Origin: Bin80 sp965209015
GTDB taxonomy: Bacteria > Bacteroidota > Rhodothermia > Rhodothermales > Bin80
Length of the DNA: 64,000 nucleotides
Direction of reading: 5' to 3'
Assembly (NCBI GenBank): GCA_965209015.1
Contig: OZ242367.1
Span: forward strand, 372,001 to 436,000
The notes under the pieces are model-generated. The model saw only the letters and a list, made by a program, of their open reading frames with translations. It was not told where the DNA came from and made no database searches. Shown here piece by piece: positions 48,704 to 57,634 of this stretch (positions are counted from its first letter, which is position 1; each line of letters begins with the position of its first letter). A program made the translations under genes and the position numbers.

Positions 48704-49656
48704 TGAGCGAACTGAATAATCCTGAGAGCGAATCAAGTGAGTATGTAGATCCTGTTCCTGTTACTCGCCTTTCAAGACGAAATATTCTGGCTTTAGCCCT
48801 AAGCTTGGCCGGAGTCTTGCTCGTATTATTTTTTAGCAGTCGTCGTCAATCTTCTGAACATGTCCCACCGTATGAACTGACTGCATCCCCAACGGTGGAG
48901 ACACTCACGCTTACACCCGTTGAACCTCGCACGCCTCGCCCCAGCCCCTGGGAACCACAGACGTTGACGAGGCATGAGCGAACGGATGAGAGGAAGTCCA
49001 CCTATGATCAAGCTCGCCAGTCGCGCGGGGTGCTCCATGTATCAAGTACATTCAATGCTGATACTGTACAAGCACATACAGAGGTTATGGGGTCTGGCAC
49101 AGGGCTGATCTTGTTAGAGGGAAGTGTGATGGAGGCAGCACTGGAAACAGGTATTCATACAGGTCGTCCCGGCCCGGTCCGCGCAAGAGTTACTCGACCA
49201 GTACGAGACTCTAAACGCCTCAAAGAGGTCCTCATCCCAGCGGGGACACGATTGATCGGTGGAATGGAAGGAATGTTGGCAGGGGAGGAGCCAAGAGCAC
49301 TGATCGTTTGGAATCGTATGATCTTTCCAAATGGAGAGACCAGAGATTTACCTGGACTCCCTGCTCTGGAACACGGCGGTCAAGGAGGTTTGCAAGATAA
49401 AGTCAACCACCATCGTATGCAGCGATTTGGAAGTGCTGCGATGATGGCACTCCTCGGGAGTGCCACTTCAATGGCTACGGCGGCGACCGCTGGTAGTCTG
49501 GTGGGTGGGTCGCTTGCACTTGAATTATCTCGCACCGCATCCACTCAGTTTGAACAAGGTCGTCGCAGGCAACCAACCTTGGAGCTCCGTCCTGGATATC
49601 AGTTTTTGGTCTATGTGTCCAAGGACATGGAGTTTTCAGAAGCATACAGTGAATAG
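48700..49656 (+). CDS. virB10: TrbI/VirB10-like channel protein
   Basis: The 318-residue bitopic protein has a cytoplasmic tail, one membrane helix (RNILALALSLAGVLLVLFF near residues 27-46) and a proline-rich linker. The C-terminal TrbI domain contains GSGTGLILLEGSVMEAAL, PAGTRLIGGMEGML, and ending blocks with ELRPGYQFLVYVSKDMEF. It spans both membranes in assembled systems. ATG 48700 overlaps the VirB9 stop (ATGATG). It is on the short side for the family. Confidence 0.85.
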   Translation: MMSELNNPESESSEYVDPVPVTRLSRRNILALALSLAGVLLVLFFSSRRQSSEHVPPYELTASPTVETLTLTPVEPRTPRPSPWEPQTLTRHERTDERKSTYDQARQSRGVLHVSSTFNADTVQAHTEVMGSGTGLILLEGSVMEAALETGIHTGRPGPVRARVTRPVRDSKRLKEVLIPAGTRLIGGMEGMLAGEEPRALIVWNRMIFPNGETRDLPGLPALEHGGQGGLQDKVNHHRMQRFGSAAMMALLGSATSMATAATAGSLVGGSLALELSRTASTQFEQGRRRQPTLELRPGYQFLVYVSKDMEFSEAYSE

Positions 49657-49659
49657 AGG

Positions 49660-51456
49660 ATGCCGGAGCGGCTCTACGGTTGGACAGCTCCCCGATCTCT
49701 GGGAGTGCGTGGTGCATTCGCACTCCTGATCGTTTTCCCATTGGTGAGCTTGCAAGTTGCTCTTTCGGTGATGACTTACTTTTGGGGACCACCCCTATCG
49801 GAGCCTTTGCTTCCCCATGAGTATACACGATTTCTCCTTTGGATTTGCGGCGCTTTGGTGTTGCCTTGGCTCATCCGGTCGGCAACCCGCCCAGTACTCA
49901 TTCCATTCATCCTTGCGATGTTGGTCATCAGCATGGTACCATTGTACAGCCCACACCATGCGCTATTGGCGACCGTCCGAGCAGTTCGCCAACCCGGTTT
50001 GATGATGGTATTGGTTGGTGCTCTGGGTTCTGGTGGAGTGATTGGAATGTTGTTAGTTCGGGGGATTATGATCCAGTCGGCGGCAAAGCTATCATTGGCA
50101 AAAGGCTCAACGCAATGGGGATCAGCATATGCTCTCAAGAAAGCAGCAGATGGACTTTTACTTGGGACCATGGGGAAGGAATATCTGCGTTACGAAGGGA
50201 ATGGACATCTGATTACGATTGCTGCAACGCGGAGCGGAAAAGGGGTTGGAACCGTAATGCCCAACCTCCTGAATTATAAGGGAGGGATGCTCGTCACCGA
50301 TCCCAAGGGAGAAAACTACGCGGTGACGGCCGACTGGCGGAGAGAGGTTCTGGGGCAGGAAGTGGTTGCGCTGGATCCATTTCGTCTCATGGTTGAATCC
50401 AACGAAAATCAAGCGTCACTTAATCCGATGGACTTTATTGATCTTAAGGGAGAGGACTATGTGGAAACTGCAATGATGATCGCAGACATGATGATTGGGC
50501 AAGGGCGTCAGGTGGAGGATTCTCATTGGAGGATGGAGGCAAAGGGGTTGCTATTGAGTTTTATTCTTCATGTGGCCCAAAGTGTGGAGTATCATCAGGA
50601 ACGGCATTTGATCAAAGTGCGCTCACTGCTGACGCAGAGCGAAACAGAGATGAGGACCACGCTGGAGTCAATGGAAAGAAGTGAATTAGATCAAGTGCGA
50701 GAAGGGGCGAATCGGATTAATCAGAAATCAGATCGAGAGCGGAGCGGCGTCTTTTCGACCGCGCAGAGTCTGACTCACTTTTTGAGCAGCCCCCGCATGC
50801 ACCAAGTACTGAAGAGAACGAGTTGTGATCTGGAAGATCTGCGCCGAGGAAAGATGACCATTTATATCATTCTTCCCCGCGAGTATTTGAGTGCATTTGC
50901 TCCGTGGATTCGTCTAATGATCAGCAGTTGCTATTATGTGTGCACGCACAATGCTGCAAAGAAGCCTCGCCCCGATGAGCGAGTCGTTTTTCTATTGGAT
51001 GAGTTTGCCAACCTTGGATACATGCAAAATATAAAGGAAGCGGTATCTCTGGGAGGCGGATATGGTCTGACGATGTGGTTGATCCTTCAGGATTTAGCTC
51101 AGCTGAAGCGGGAGTATCAGACGGAATGGGAAAGTTTTATGGCAAATTGTGAAGTGATTCAGACATTTGCGATTCAGGATCCGTTCACGAGCCAAAAGAT
51201 TGCCCAATTGCTTGGAGAGATGTCCATTTGGCAGCGCAGACTGAACAAGGGGGAAGGGCAGAAATTAGGACGAATGCGCGCTGGATACGAGGAAAGCAGT
51301 CGTCCGCTCCTCAAACCTGATGAATTACGACGCCTCCACCCGGCCCGTCAACTACTGTTCGTCCGTCCCTACCAGCCGGTTGTAGCGAATAAGTTTGTTT
51401 ACTATCAAGATCCCCTCACATCCCCTCGCGCAAAGCCCAACCCGTTCGTTCAATAG
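49660..51456 (+). CDS. virD4: VirD4/TraG-type coupling protein
   Basis: The 598-residue ATPase delivers the relaxase-DNA complex to the secretion channel. The N-terminal third has membrane helices (residues about 20-45, 60-78, 85-103, 117-138). The motor domain has a Walker A-like AATRSGKGVG near residue 187, followed by PNLLNYKGGMLVTDPKGEN, typical of TraG/VirD4. Walker B FLLDEFANLGYM lies near 443. No disruption is seen. It follows VirB10 by three bases and is the last gene of this half. Confidence 0.9.
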   Translation: MPERLYGWTAPRSLGVRGAFALLIVFPLVSLQVALSVMTYFWGPPLSEPLLPHEYTRFLLWICGALVLPWLIRSATRPVLIPFILAMLVISMVPLYSPHHALLATVRAVRQPGLMMVLVGALGSGGVIGMLLVRGIMIQSAAKLSLAKGSTQWGSAYALKKAADGLLLGTMGKEYLRYEGNGHLITIAATRSGKGVGTVMPNLLNYKGGMLVTDPKGENYAVTADWRREVLGQEVVALDPFRLMVESNENQASLNPMDFIDLKGEDYVETAMMIADMMIGQGRQVEDSHWRMEAKGLLLSFILHVAQSVEYHQERHLIKVRSLLTQSETEMRTTLESMERSELDQVREGANRINQKSDRERSGVFSTAQSLTHFLSSPRMHQVLKRTSCDLEDLRRGKMTIYIILPREYLSAFAPWIRLMISSCYYVCTHNAAKKPRPDERVVFLLDEFANLGYMQNIKEAVSLGGGYGLTMWLILQDLAQLKREYQTEWESFMANCEVIQTFAIQDPFTSQKIAQLLGEMSIWQRRLNKGEGQKLGRMRAGYEESSRPLLKPDELRRLHPARQLLFVRPYQPVVANKFVYYQDPLTSPRAKPNPFVQ

Positions 51457-51514
51457 GAGAGTCTACCCCTTTTGTAATTCTAGTTCGGTGGAGATGGTTA
51501 AGCATCCAAGTACC

Positions 51515-51628
51515 GTTACATTTCCAACCAATCCAGTGAATACAATCTCACATGCATCCTGATTCTACTCCTTGCATTGCATATAATAGTGGTTACATTT
51601 CCAACCAATCCGGTGAATACAATCTCAC
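51515..51628 (+). repeat. Two 37-bp direct repeats, 40 bp apart
   Basis: Copies at 51515-51551 and 51592-51628 begin GTTACATTTCCAACCAATCC and end ATACAATCTCAC, differing at one base (A or G after AATCC). A 40-bp unrelated sequence separates them. They lie just after the coupling-protein gene and could be iteron-like binding sites, recombination sites or a two-repeat relic. No cas genes are present. Confidence 0.75.
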
Positions 51629-51699
51629 CGTAAGACATGACACTCCATGATCAGTTCTGAAAAGGCAATCCAGAGCCCGTCATTTCTCTTTCAATACAA

Positions 51700-51795
51700 T
51701 GTCACTCAAAAAAATTATGTCCCAAGTTTTCAACGACAAAACTATCTTCTTCTAAGGAGAATTAGACCTCTATCCACAAGGTTTGTGGCAGAACC
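51700..51795 (+). mobile_element. ISL3-type right-end remnant
   Basis: The end TCCACAAGGTTTGTGG followed by CAGAACC matches the right terminal repeat of the ISL3 elements at 271 and 27650. The preceding 70 bp align with their transposase 3' ends (CTTCTTC and GGAGAATT blocks shared with 231-245 and 63085-63100). The rest of the element is missing. Confidence 0.55.
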
Positions 51796-51926
51796 GGAAT
51801 CTTTATTGTAAGCTCCAGTTGGTATCTAATCCTTTTCCGTATTCACGCAAACCTGAGGGGGAGACTCTCGCATAGCAGGGAGGGGCTCAGACCTTCCGAT
51901 CACTCATGCTTACGTCTGAATCCAAA

Positions 51927-52175
51927 TTATGTAGTGAAAAAGGTCGAACTCCATTTGATCTCTGGTAGCGTATAGTTTGCGAATTTCATGAGTATACCTA
52001 CGATGGAAATTGTAGCAGAACGAATCAACGTAACCAGCACAGATGGATGATAGTCAAGAACTTCAGAACCATCCAGTACTACTAATGCCAAAATAAAAAA
52101 CAGCCACATCACAACTAGGGTGATGATGAATGGTGCCATCCATTTCTGCATTTTAAGTCTCTGCCCACTCTTCAT
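51927..52175 (-). CDS. Small membrane protein, unknown
   Basis: The 82-residue frame has a basic N-terminus and two hydrophobic helices (APFIITLVVMWLFFILALVVL and SVLVTLIRSATISIVGILM). I recognise no family. It may be real; composition and topology are sensible, but there is no operon support. Confidence 0.4.
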   Translation of the reverse strand: MKSGQRLKMQKWMAPFIITLVVMWLFFILALVVLDGSEVLDYHPSVLVTLIRSATISIVGILMKFANYTLPEIKWSSTFFTT

Positions 52176-52436
52176 TCTTAAAGATACTCTTTCTCTCGCC
52201 TGGCATCCTAAACCTCGGAAGAGTTTCCAGTCTGATCAAGTTCAAGTGCCTTGATCAATGCCATCAACTCATCACCACTATTCTCAACGGCTGTTATGGG
52301 TTTGTTTCTTTTTCAGTGAATTTTTGGTGAAAATCAGCGTTTATTTTCGTGAGAGGGCAGAAAAATAGAAACTATCTTTGTTCAAATAATCTCTAACTTG
52401 AGATAATATACATTCACACTTAATCAACTGCGCCCA

Positions 52437-52706
52437 ATGGAAATCTTGAATTGGATCTTGCCTCTCATCGTTATAGCAATAGGGTTCGGAGTCAATCGTT
52501 GGCAGGCATCCGCCCTCAATCCGAAACAACAGATTTGGACTAATATAGGAGCTTCTCTTTTGCTTGCATTCATTATCATTTTGTTTACAACTTATAGCTG
52601 GACTTGGATACTAATGGGGCTTGTCATCGCCTATTCAATATACCGGAGCTATAAAGGTTATGTTGCCTATGCAAGGGATTTATCGGTGCTTGGGAGTAAT
52701 TCGTAG
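52437..52706 (+). CDS. Small membrane protein, unknown
   Basis: The 89-residue frame starts MEILNWILPLIVIAIGFGVNRW and has at least two further hydrophobic helices (ASLLLAFIIILFTTY, TWILMGLVIAYSIYR). The charged residues sit in the loops as expected for an inner-membrane protein. No family is known to me and no neighbours give context. Confidence 0.5.
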   Translation: MEILNWILPLIVIAIGFGVNRWQASALNPKQQIWTNIGASLLLAFIIILFTTYSWTWILMGLVIAYSIYRSYKGYVAYARDLSVLGSNS

Positions 52707-52930
52707 CTGGGTCCTCTCATCTGGTTCTGTGAGGCCCTGTCTCGTGAAGCCAATAAGCTTCATGGCTTTCTAATTCATTAGATTTTGTGCATCTGCCCCC
52801 TCAGTTTAAATGGGAGCAACTGCACAGAGATATTTGCCTGTTGTGGCCGTGCAAAGTGTATGGTTAAGTTTGTTCAGGTGATATAACAAGTGCGGCGGGG
52901 CAGAACAAAAAAAGATCCTGTCTTGTCGGA

Positions 52931-53056
52931 TCCTGACTTTGACAGATGGGTGTTGACTTGGAGGGCAAAACAGTCATTTTCGAGTGATTTTAGGGCTTTT
53001 TTGGGGTATTTGGGGCTATTTTAGCCCTGTTTTCCGAGTTCCCAATTGTAGTGTTC
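52931..53056 (+). repeat. Copy of an IS-end-like repeat (pair with 38004-38131)
   Basis: Inverted relative to the copy at 38004-38131 and similar along its whole length. It begins TCCTGACTTTGACAGATGGG and is followed by a transposase-like fragment, as expected for the left end of an insertion sequence. Confidence 0.6.
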
Positions 53057-53101
53057 AGTCTATTTTGGGATTTGAACCGTGTGCCGTATCTCACCTGTAT
53101 C

Positions 53102-53326
53102 ATGCTCGTCTGCAAATTCAAACGAAAGACAACCCAAAACATTGCCGTCCAGAGCGTGCGCAATGACCGCACAAAAGATGGCAAAGTGCGGCAAGATCAG
53201 TTGAATCGTGTCCTGAACAATTTGGGGATCCTGCAACCACAACCAAACCAACTACAAAGATCGTCCAGATACACCACCAAAAAAAGTAGATCCCTACTGA
53301 TCGGACGACTGTTCCATTTCGGCTAA
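53102..53326 (+). pseudogene. Possible transposase N-terminal fragment
   Basis: The frame from ATG 53102 reads MLVCKFKRKTTQNIAVQSV with KDGKVRQ shortly after, a pattern seen at the start of IS1634/IS4-type transposases (short basic strand, then GKVRQ). Nothing further matches and the frame soon ends. The adjacent 126-bp repeat supports an insertion-sequence origin. Weak call. Confidence 0.3.
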
Positions 53327-54223
53327 CAGAATTTCATGGGCTGATTCAAGGGAGGCTTTCACCTCCAGAATTCCTTCAATCTCGCGATCTCTTGGGCCAT
53401 GTTCAATCCCACAATAGCCATTATAACCAGCTGCGAGAACAATCCGTAGCATGCGCTCATAATCAAGGGGGCTAGAATTGCCCTCGTCATCAAATACGGT
53501 AGTTTTCACGCTCACACCAGTTGCATACGGCATCAGTTCTTCCACTCCACGATACGAGTCATAGGTTGTCTCTGCATCAATGCGAAAATTCCCGAAGTCA
53601 GGTAGCGTACCCGCTCGTGGATGGTCTGCCATTTCAATTGTGGAGGCCAGCCATTTTCCATTACTTGAATACCCGCCATGGTTTTCAATAATGATATGCA
53701 AACCATGCTCATCCCCGAATTCACAAAGCTGGTGGAGTCCGTCTGCCACCAGTTTCATTTGCTCATCATAGCTACCCTCACTATAACCGTTGACACGAAT
53801 TGAATGGCATCCAAGATGCTTTGCGGCGGTGACCCACTTGAAGTGTCTTTCCACAGATTCACGGCGTAGCGACGCATCCGGGTCCCCCAAGTTTCCCTCT
53901 CGATCACACATAATGAGAATGCTGGTTGCACCTACATCGTCAGCTCGCATTTTCATCTCATTCAGATATTCGGTGTCTTCGGCTTTATCCATAAAGAACT
54001 GATTCACATATTCTATACCGAAGATTCCATTCTCAGCTGCGACAGAAGCAAAGTCCAGATTATCTATTTTTCCATCGAAAATGGAACGGTGGAGTGACCA
54101 TTGAGCAAGAGAAATCTTGAACAGTTCCCGTTGGGGAAAGCCCCAGGATTTTGTGGCTAGGGGGAGTGCTGCAACTGCCAAGGCACTTGTTTTCAAAAAA
54201 TTTCTGCGAGATCTAAGCATCAT
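53294..54223 (-). CDS. Tat-exported TIM-barrel sugar isomerase/epimerase-like protein
   Basis: The 309-residue protein belongs to the xylose isomerase-like TIM-barrel superfamily. The N-terminus has a twin-arginine signal (RRNFLKTSALAVAALPLATKSWG), so the protein is exported folded. Barrel blocks seen are FGIEYVNQFF near 70, HLGCHSIRVNGYSEGSYDEQ near 150, IIIENHGGYSSNGKWL near 195 (metal-ligand Glu), and YNGYCGIEHGPRDREIEG near 275. It neighbours the ThuA/PQQ dehydrogenase gene on the same strand (16 bp apart), suggesting a shared role in periplasmic sugar modification. Confidence 0.82.
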   Translation of the reverse strand: MMLRSRRNFLKTSALAVAALPLATKSWGFPQRELFKISLAQWSLHRSIFDGKIDNLDFASVAAENGIFGIEYVNQFFMDKAEDTEYLNEMKMRADDVGATSILIMCDREGNLGDPDASLRRESVERHFKWVTAAKHLGCHSIRVNGYSEGSYDEQMKLVADGLHQLCEFGDEHGLHIIIENHGGYSSNGKWLASTIEMADHPRAGTLPDFGNFRIDAETTYDSYRGVEELMPYATGVSVKTTVFDDEGNSSPLDYERMLRIVLAAGYNGYCGIEHGPRDREIEGILEVKASLESAHEILLAEMEQSSDQ

Positions 54224-54239
54224 TTAGGTAGGCTTGTGA

Positions 54240-57092
54240 TTAATAAGATTTGACACCAGGACCGTTGAACCGAATCCAGTCAAGTTCAAGGATTGCGTCT
54301 TCTTCCATAGACATAAAGGTAAGAATTAACGAAATAGTTTTCTCACTGGCAGGAATCGGAATGGATATCTCACGCCAGAAATCATACGCACCCTCGGCAA
54401 GGGATTCCATCCCTGGAAAATCGGATGAAACACCTGCCACATATTTACTCTGACGGGGAGTTATAGGTTCGCCAGTCTCAGGTGACATATCAAGACTTAC
54501 AATGTTAGAGTCAATGGAATCCGCGGCGATGTGAAGGGTACCATTGCCGGTGATTCGGAAGCGCAAGGTGAGACTCTGAATTCCATTCAGATTCAAAGGT
54601 GTATAGACAAGCTGAGAACTATTTTTAAGCGACATTGAAGTGAGAGCACTCTGCCGCCAGTGAACACTTGCAGGATGGGATGAATAGGTTTGTCGATTTG
54701 CATTTGTGGCACTTGTAACATGTTCCGCCTCCTTCAGTCGCGGTTGTAATTTGATCTGATGGCAGGATATGTCCAAACAGGCTTCAAGTAGCGCAAATCG
54801 GTCTGCATAATGTACCTCGGGGGACTGGGTATAGGCCCGTGTGATAGAAAATTCTCCCTCCAGCTTTGAGTGGGTTGCGAAAGGAATAGGAGATGTATCC
54901 ACTCCAGTGTATACGTTAACAAGAACCTTATTCGCCAGTGCTTGATCATGCACCATCGCTTGGTAACTGTAGGTTGAATCAAAATCAAAGATGCTCCCCT
55001 CAGGGGGCCAGTTCAGGCGGAGTGGTAGTCCAGATGCAGGCTCTTCAGCAATAGGATCAGGTGGCCCCGAAGCACCGTGGTAGTCCAACCGAACCAGCTG
55101 GGCATTTGCATTGCTTCCCCAGAACAAGTCCCCCCATTCAATAATATGGAGCCTCCCCCGTGGCCCAACTTCAATATCCATTGGACTGATATAGTCATTG
55201 CCGGGAAGGAATGGGTCAATATCCAAGATATGTCCATCCTCGTCAAGTGTGATGATCTGCACCCAGTTACGCATCCATTCATAGATCATCACTTTTCCAT
55301 TGTAATAGGGAGGAAGGGCCGTATCCATAGCAGTGGTTTCATCATAGTGGAAGACGGGGCCAGCCATTGGGTTGAGACCTCCAGCACCAAGCTCAGGATA
55401 TTCATCACTAGGTCCATAGAAATAGCGAATCCATGCGGGATGTGCAGGAGGAAGTTCGCCGATGCCAGTATTGTATTCTGATTCATTCACGGGCATGGTT
55501 GCATCCGGCTCCACATACTCTCTCTCGGCAAGGTGATAGTGGGTATAAGGGTCATTGTAGCCGGTGAATAGGGGCCATCCAAAAAAGCCAGGCCCCTTTG
55601 CTTGGTTGAATTCATCCCAGCTATCAATTAGCCCAGGTCCAACATCACCCCAGTAAAGCCAGCCTGTGGATTCATCAATTGAGATCCGAAATGGATTCCG
55701 AAGCCCCATTGCGTAAATCTCACCTCGGTGCAGGGAGTCCGGCTGAAATAAATTGCCTTCTGGAATCGTATAGGTTCCATCGGGCTCAGGTTGGATTCTG
55801 AGAATCTTGCCTCGTAGATCATTTGTATTGGCCGCTGTACGACCTTGATCAGCCATCCGTCTAAAGTCGGGATCTAGGGAATTTCGATCCCCACCGGTAT
55901 TATCGCCGGTGGATAAATAAAGTAATCCATCTTTATCAAATTGGATTGAACCGCCGGAATGACAACATATGATACGCTGGACGGGAATCTCGAGCATGAT
56001 GATCTCGCTCTCAATATTGAGCATATGACTGTCGTATACAAACCGTGACAGACGATTCACTGTTGACTGATCGGAAGTTGTGGAGTAGTAGATATAGACC
56101 CATGAAGTTTCATCAAAGTCTGGGTCTAACGCGAGTCCTAAAAGGCCATCTTCAATTTTCTTCTCAACCGGCAACCATCCAATGACGCGCATTGCACCGG
56201 TTTTGGGTTCCCAGATTTTGACTATTCCTGCCCATTCAATGATAAAGACGCGTCCATCGGAAGTGATGTCAATCTCCATTGGGTCGGTCAACTCACTCGT
56301 GAGGACCACCTCATCATAAGCAGATGTGAGCGTAGAAGTAACATCTCCATCTGCCATTCCCGCAGCCCATTCAATGCCGCCCAAAATGTGGGAAAGCATG
56401 TTCCGGTCTTGATAACTCTCGACCGTGTGCCCAAGCCCCGTGTACCATGCACGCCCACCGTCATAGTGGTGTGCCCAAGCAATCGGATGATCCTCTCCCA
56501 TCTCTCCCCCCTCATAAGAGGATTCTTTAATCACTGCCAACACATGGACATTGGCTCTGGGATTGATGTTATAATTATACCATTCGTCTGTATGATTCCA
56601 GAGACGAGGTAATTCTTTTGTTGAGGGATGGAAATGGTCGGTCACCACAATGTCTGCGGGCTGAACCGCGGGATGCGATGAGAAATAGGCACCCACGAGT
56701 CCACCGTACCATTCCCAATCATATTCAGTATCGGCAGCAGCATGAATTCCGACCCATCCTCCACCAGACTGCATATATGTCATAAAGGCCTGTTCCTGAT
56801 CAGGATTCAGAATGTTCTGGGTTGTGTTTAAGAACACAATAGCTTGAAAGTGCAGTAAGGAGTCCGGATGAAAGTAGCCTGCATTTTCAGTGGCAAAGAC
56901 ACCAAATGAGTTTTCATCTCCTAGGTGATTGATCGCATTCAAACCCGCTTCGATGGAGCTGTGTCGAAATCCTTCGGTCTTTGAAAAGACCATAACTTGA
57001 TACCGGTTTTGCCCTATCGCATCAGTGACAAGAAAGCCAGAGAACACTCCAAGTAGTACCCCCAGAAGCCCAAATTTCACTCCATTCTGCAT
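54240..57092 (-). CDS. ThuA / PQQ-dependent sugar dehydrogenase / carbohydrate-binding fusion
   Basis: This 950-residue exported multidomain protein has a signal peptide near residues 5-28. The ThuA-like domain (VMVFSKTEGFRHSSIEAG…GGWVGIHAAADTEYDWEWYGGLVGAYFSSHP, residues about 33-245) has a class I glutamine amidotransferase-type fold and is tied to trehalose and other sugars. The glucose/sorbosone dehydrogenase propeller (about 265-680) contains VFIIEWAGIVKIW, GLLGLALDPDF, CCHSGGSIQFDKDGLLYLSTGDN and MGLRNPFRISIDESTG. The C-terminal part (about 760-950) resembles a CBM6-type carbohydrate-binding module. It should oxidise sugars in the periplasm. Confidence 0.87.
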   Translation of the reverse strand: MQNGVKFGLLGVLLGVFSGFLVTDAIGQNRYQVMVFSKTEGFRHSSIEAGLNAINHLGDENSFGVFATENAGYFHPDSLLHFQAIVFLNTTQNILNPDQEQAFMTYMQSGGGWVGIHAAADTEYDWEWYGGLVGAYFSSHPAVQPADIVVTDHFHPSTKELPRLWNHTDEWYNYNINPRANVHVLAVIKESSYEGGEMGEDHPIAWAHHYDGGRAWYTGLGHTVESYQDRNMLSHILGGIEWAAGMADGDVTSTLTSAYDEVVLTSELTDPMEIDITSDGRVFIIEWAGIVKIWEPKTGAMRVIGWLPVEKKIEDGLLGLALDPDFDETSWVYIYYSTTSDQSTVNRLSRFVYDSHMLNIESEIIMLEIPVQRIICCHSGGSIQFDKDGLLYLSTGDNTGGDRNSLDPDFRRMADQGRTAANTNDLRGKILRIQPEPDGTYTIPEGNLFQPDSLHRGEIYAMGLRNPFRISIDESTGWLYWGDVGPGLIDSWDEFNQAKGPGFFGWPLFTGYNDPYTHYHLAEREYVEPDATMPVNESEYNTGIGELPPAHPAWIRYFYGPSDEYPELGAGGLNPMAGPVFHYDETTAMDTALPPYYNGKVMIYEWMRNWVQIITLDEDGHILDIDPFLPGNDYISPMDIEVGPRGRLHIIEWGDLFWGSNANAQLVRLDYHGASGPPDPIAEEPASGLPLRLNWPPEGSIFDFDSTYSYQAMVHDQALANKVLVNVYTGVDTSPIPFATHSKLEGEFSITRAYTQSPEVHYADRFALLEACLDISCHQIKLQPRLKEAEHVTSATNANRQTYSSHPASVHWRQSALTSMSLKNSSQLVYTPLNLNGIQSLTLRFRITGNGTLHIAADSIDSNIVSLDMSPETGEPITPRQSKYVAGVSSDFPGMESLAEGAYDFWREISIPIPASEKTISLILTFMSMEEDAILELDWIRFNGPGVKSY

Positions 57093-57634
57093 AATGGTTT
57101 TGTTCGTTAATGAATAATAAGATTTCTCAACTCAGGGAATTAGAGGGGAGGAATGATATGATAGCCATCGGTAACGCGATTCTAACGTGAGCGTTTCCAA
57201 AATCCTTCAGCATTAGAACAGCTCTCACATGGTGTGGAAATGAATATGTGTACGCCTTATGCATTCATACTTTATTGTGTGGTAGGCTTTTCGTGTTATG
57301 AGGGGAGGATGATTCTGTAACCTACCGAATAAAAAGTAATCCACCGGAGTGGATAAAAATGGTATACATGAATTATCGATTATTTGGGATTTCACGCACA
57401 CTGACTGTGCGGGTTTCGCTAATGAGGAGATAGTTTTGCGGATATTTGCTTAGGCTGGAGGATTCTTCGCACTAAGGAGCAGTTTGGTATCTTTCTGGAT
57501 GCATATCTCAATCCCGCTGAATAGAAGTGGATAACATAGGTGAACCGTTCTTTATTTTGATGGCTTCCGTACAATGGCGGTGGAATCAATATCCCGCCGC
57601 TGGGACCATTCAAAATTCAGCATCAGGGTTTCAT
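57093..57634. other. Intergenic, possible relic
   Basis: No supported gene. The plus strand around 57468-57640 has broken, protein-like short frames without recognisable family features. Confidence 0.35.

Larger units (their letters stand above)
51457..51926. other. Repeat-rich region after the coupling protein
   Basis: It contains two copies of a 37-bp direct repeat and an ISL3-type right-end remnant, listed separately. No gene is supported. Confidence 0.5.

Noticed and set aside
51515..51628. CRISPR array
   Set aside because: Only two repeats with one gap, no further units and no cas genes.
53040..53110. tRNA-like GGGATTTGAACC segment
   Set aside because: On the reverse strand it resembles a T-loop, but the flanking bases do not form a T stem, anticodon arm or acceptor stem.
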